The notes under the pieces: generated by a model
What the model saw: the letters and a program-made list of their open reading frames with translations, nothing else
Told to the model about the DNA's origin: nothing
Database searches by the model: none
In this document: positions 61,737 to 64,000 of the stretch, piece by piece
Position numbering within the stretch: the stretch's first letter is position 1
Layout of the letters: every line of letters begins with the position of its first letter
Source: Microlunatus parietis
GTDB taxonomy: Bacteria > Actinomycetota > Actinomycetes > Propionibacteriales > Propionibacteriaceae
DNA length: 64,000 nt
Reading direction: 5' to 3'
Assembly: GCF_013407955.1 (NCBI RefSeq)
Contig: NZ_JACCBU010000001.1
Coordinates: 1,550,001-1,614,000, forward strand
Translations under genes and position numbers: made by a program

Positions 61737-62954
61737 GTGAGTCCACCGAACGATGAAACGATTCGGTGGCGGCGGATCGCGGTCCCGGCCTACGGGCCGA
61801 CCATCCTGGTCTCGGTCGGATCGGGGGCGATCCTGCCTTTGGTCGCGCTGTCCGCGCGCGACCTGGGGGCCAGCGTCGGCATCGCCGCCCTGATCGTCGC
61901 CCTGATCGGCATCGGCCAACTGGTCGGTGACCTGCCCGCGGGTGCGCTCGCGGCCAGAATCGGCGAGCGGCGGGCGCTGATCGCCGCCTGCCTGCTCGAC
62001 GCGGCCGCGCTGCTCGGGGCGTTCCTGGCCAAGTCGCTGATCCTGCTCGGGGTCGCGGTGTTCGTGGCCGGGCTGGCCGGGGCGGTGTTCAGCCTGGCCC
62101 GGCAGGCCTATCTGACCGAGGCCATCCCGATCGCCCAGCGCGCTCGGGCCCTGTCCACGCTCGGGGGCACCAGCCGGATCGGCACGTTCATCGGCCCGTT
62201 CGTCGCGGCCCTGCTGGTGACCCACTTCGGCCTGGCCTCGGCGTACGGGTTCGCGGCGGTGATGAGCCTCGCGGCCGCCGTCCTGACGTTCCTGCTGCCC
62301 GACCTGAACGCCGGGACCCGGGCGCCGGTCACCGTACGCCGCAGCGTCTGGTCCGTGCTGGCCGAGCACCGGCGCACCCTGGCCACGCTCGGCACCGGGG
62401 TGCTGATGATCGCCGCAGCCCGGGCGACCCGGCAGTCGATCATCCCGCTCTGGGCCGAGTCGGTCGGCGTCGACGCGGCCACCACGAGTCTGATCTTCGG
62501 CGTCTCCGCCGGGGTCGACATGCTGTTGTTCTATCCGGGCGGCGCGATCATGGACCGGTTCGGCCGGGTCTGGGTCGCCGTACCGTCCATGATCATTCTC
62601 GGCACCGGCTTCATCCTGCTCCCGTTCACCCACGACACCCTGACCATCGGACTGGTGGCCGCACTGATGGGTCTCGGCAACGGGATCTCGTCCGGAATCG
62701 TGATGACCCTCGGCGCGGACGCCTCGCCACCCGGGGCACGGGCCCAGTTCCTCGGCGGTTGGCGGCTGTTCGCCGATCTGGGCAACGCGGGCGGCCCCGC
62801 CCTGATCACCCTGATCACCGCGTTCGGGCCGCTGGCGGCCGCCTCGTTCGGGCTGGCCGGGCTGACGTTGGCCGGCTCCGCCTGGGTCGCCCGCTGGGTG
62901 CCGCGCTTCGCACCGGACCGCCATGTCGTCAGCCTGTCGAAGGACGCATCATGA
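61737..62954 (+). CDS. MFS transporter
   Basis: This 405-residue protein has about 12 hydrophobic helices and the MFS motif A DLPAGALAARIGERRALIAACLLD, with a second-half equivalent GAIMDRFGRVWVAVPSMII. The substrate is unknown. GTG start. Its last residues (HVVSLSKDAS) are encoded by a copy of the dispersed repeat CAGCCTGTCGAAGGA, so the repeat has replaced or extended the C-terminus. Confidence 0.88.
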   Translation: MSPPNDETIRWRRIAVPAYGPTILVSVGSGAILPLVALSARDLGASVGIAALIVALIGIGQLVGDLPAGALAARIGERRALIAACLLDAAALLGAFLAKSLILLGVAVFVAGLAGAVFSLARQAYLTEAIPIAQRARALSTLGGTSRIGTFIGPFVAALLVTHFGLASAYGFAAVMSLAAAVLTFLLPDLNAGTRAPVTVRRSVWSVLAEHRRTLATLGTGVLMIAAARATRQSIIPLWAESVGVDAATTSLIFGVSAGVDMLLFYPGGAIMDRFGRVWVAVPSMIILGTGFILLPFTHDTLTIGLVAALMGLGNGISSGIVMTLGADASPPGARAQFLGGWRLFADLGNAGGPALITLITAFGPLAAASFGLAGLTLAGSAWVARWVPRFAPDRHVVSLSKDAS

Positions 62955-62976
62955 CGGTGTCCGTATTGTATGGCCG

Positions 62977-63618
62977 GTGAATGACATGCTGGTGTGGGTC
63001 GACTGTGAGATGACGGGCCTCGATTTGAGCGCTGACGCCCTGATCGAGGTGGCCGCGCTGGTCACCGACGCCGAGCTCAACGTGATCGGCGACGGCGTCG
63101 ACGTGTTGATCAAGCCGAGCGACGAGGCGCTGGAGCAGATGAGCGACTTCGTGCGCGCCATGCACCAGAACTCCGGCCTGCTGGACGAACTCAGCCGTGG
63201 GCTGACCATGGCGGAGGCCGAGGCGCGGGTGCTGGAGTACATCAGCGCCCAGATCCCCGAGGCCGGCAAGGCCCCGCTCGCCGGCAACACGATCGGCACC
63301 GACCGGGCCTTCCTGGCCCGGGACATGCCGACCCTGGAGTCGCACGTGCACTACCGCAACGTCGACGTCTCCTCGGTGAAGGAACTCGCCCGCCGCTGGT
63401 ACCCCCGGGTCTACTACCAGTCCCCCGCCAAGTCCGGTAACCACCGAGCCCTGGCCGACATCCAGGAATCGATCGAGGAACTGCGCTACTACCGGGAGGC
63501 GGTCTTCGTGCCGCAGCCCGGCCCGGACACCGCCACCGCGAAGCTGATCGCCGAGCGGCACCAGGGTGTCCTCACCGGCCGCCGCCCGGAGACCGCGGAG
63601 CCGGCAGCGGAGAACTGA
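62977..63618 (+). CDS. orn: Oligoribonuclease
   Basis: The 213-residue DEDDh exonuclease has LVWVDCEMTGLDLSADALIEVAALVTD (Exo I), AGNTIGTDRAFLARDMPTLE (Exo II) and SGNHRALADIQESIEELRYYR (Exo III). It degrades di- to pentaribonucleotides, including pGpG from c-di-GMP. GTG 62977 aligns with known Orn starts; only about 23 bp separate it from the MFS stop. tRNA-His follows, a gene order also seen in other actinobacteria. Confidence 0.96.
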   Translation: MNDMLVWVDCEMTGLDLSADALIEVAALVTDAELNVIGDGVDVLIKPSDEALEQMSDFVRAMHQNSGLLDELSRGLTMAEAEARVLEYISAQIPEAGKAPLAGNTIGTDRAFLARDMPTLESHVHYRNVDVSSVKELARRWYPRVYYQSPAKSGNHRALADIQESIEELRYYREAVFVPQPGPDTATAKLIAERHQGVLTGRRPETAEPAAEN

Positions 63619-63673
63619 TTTCTCCCGTACGAGGATCGGACGCTATGATTCACGCTGCTGCACGACGCACATG

Positions 63674-63749
63674 GTGGGTATAGCTCAGCTGGTAGAGCAC
63701 CTGGTTGTGGTCCAGGATGTCGCGGGTTCGAGTCCCGTTACTCACCCCA
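63674..63749 (+). tRNA. tRNA-His (anticodon GTG), CCA encoded
   Basis: Acceptor GTGGGTA pairs with TACTCAC (one G-U), the anticodon loop is TTGTGGT with anticodon GTG, the T-arm is GCGGGTTCGAGTCCCGT, the discriminator is C, and CCA is encoded at 63747-63749. The base at -1 (63673) is G, the histidine identity element. Confidence 0.96.
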
Positions 63750-63757
63750 AGCAGATG

Positions 63758-63797
63758 GGCCCCGGATTCCCAAACACAAGGGATTCCGGGGCCTTTT
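63758..63797 (+). terminator. Intrinsic terminator after tRNA-His
   Basis: GGCCCCGGATTCCC (63758-63771) pairs with GGGATTCCGGGGCC (63780-63793), with a small mismatch, and is followed by TTTT. It is a classic intrinsic terminator ending tRNA-His and possibly orn. Confidence 0.85.
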
Positions 63798-63849
63798 GCA
63801 TCGGCTGAGTCCTTCTTGTTCGAGTTGGTGCACCTCTCACTCCCGAATA

Positions 63850-63879
63850 CCCGTCTTGACTTATATAAGTGGAGACGGG
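63850..63879. promoter_or_regulatory. 30-bp palindromic operator upstream of arsR-like gene
   Basis: CCCGTCT-N2-ACTTAT mirrors ATAAGT-N2-AGACGGG over 30 bp, with the inner ACTTATATAAGT a perfect palindrome. It ends five bases before the ArsR start, overlaps a TTGACT box, and is probably the autoregulatory site. Confidence 0.7.
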
Positions 63880-63883
63880 CATC

Positions 63884-64000
63884 ATGGCGATCGTGCACGC
63901 GTTCGACATCCTCGGCGACCCGGTGCGCCGGCGCATCCTGGAGCTGCTCGCGGACGGTGAGCAGACTTCGGGCGCCATCACGGACGTGATCCGGGCCGAG
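63884..64000 (+). CDS. ArsR-family regulator (partial, runs off window)
   Basis: The first 39 residues, MAIVHAFDILGDPVRRRIL then ELLADGEQTSGAITDVI, match the start of ArsR/SmtB winged-helix repressors, including the LGDPVRRRILELL helix. The rest lies beyond the window, so the effector type is unknown. The 30-bp palindrome just upstream supports autoregulation. Confidence 0.8.
   Translation, partial: MAIVHAFDILGDPVRRRILELLADGEQTSGAITDVIRAE

Overview
The window is about 70% G+C, with frequent GTG starts, many 4-bp start/stop overlaps, Tat signal peptides, MarR/LacI/IclR/WYL regulators and an orn gene next to tRNA-His. This points to a soil- or plant-associated actinobacterium. The gene content (RhaEW-type rhamnose pathway, GH78 rhamnosidase, large secreted glycan enzymes) would fit Propionibacteriales such as Microlunatus or relatives, but the placement is an inference.

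Layout. 0-8.3 kb: flavin/F420-type oxidoreductases under a MarR regulator, a GNAT enzyme, an M20 amidohydrolase, a thioesterase, a Gfo/Idh/MocA dehydrogenase and a WYL regulator. 8.4-17 kb: a complete L-rhamnose module (GH78 rhamnosidase, rhaI, fused rhaD/lactaldehyde dehydrogenase, rhaB) divergent from a LacI regulator. 17-21.4 kb: a SET/NTF2-like fusion, then a lower-G+C foreign island with an AAA/DUF4143 ATPase, a candidate lipoprotein toxin with its overlapping immunity gene, and remnants of two transposases fused head to head. 21.4-30 kb: acyl-CoA synthetase, multicopper oxidase with a membrane partner, an AlkX/YcaQ-like DNA glycosylase facing an exonuclease, PadR plus its membrane partner, YceI and MarR. 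30-38 kb: a giant FAD/Fe-S oxidase with an alcohol dehydrogenase, a PL7 alginate lyase, EttA and an SSB.

38-52 kb is the most distinctive block. It encodes a 1337-residue secreted multidomain protein (predicted alpha/alpha toroid, two NEW3-like domains, golvesin-like C-terminus), an ABC sugar importer, an enolase-superfamily acid-sugar dehydratase, an IclR regulator, an SDR and a DapA-like aldolase. Together these look like uptake and breakdown of an unidentified acidic polysaccharide. The SDR gene is cut in two by an intact IS21-family element (48002-50612) with a perfect 7-bp target duplication.

52-64 kb: a DM13 protein, a PrsW-like protease, a MarR-controlled operon of two NmrA-like reductases, a DUF1772 protein and a haloalkane-dehalogenase-like hydrolase, a metallohydrolase, two MFS transporters, a CMD/AhpD protein, tRNA-Arg(TCT), oligoribonuclease, tRNA-His(GTG) and the start of an ArsR regulator.

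Across the whole window the palindrome TGATCA is strongly over-represented (about 105-110 by hand count), and leucine before isoleucine is often written with the otherwise uncommon codon TTG, giving TTGATC. This is the strongest signal that gene annotation does not explain.
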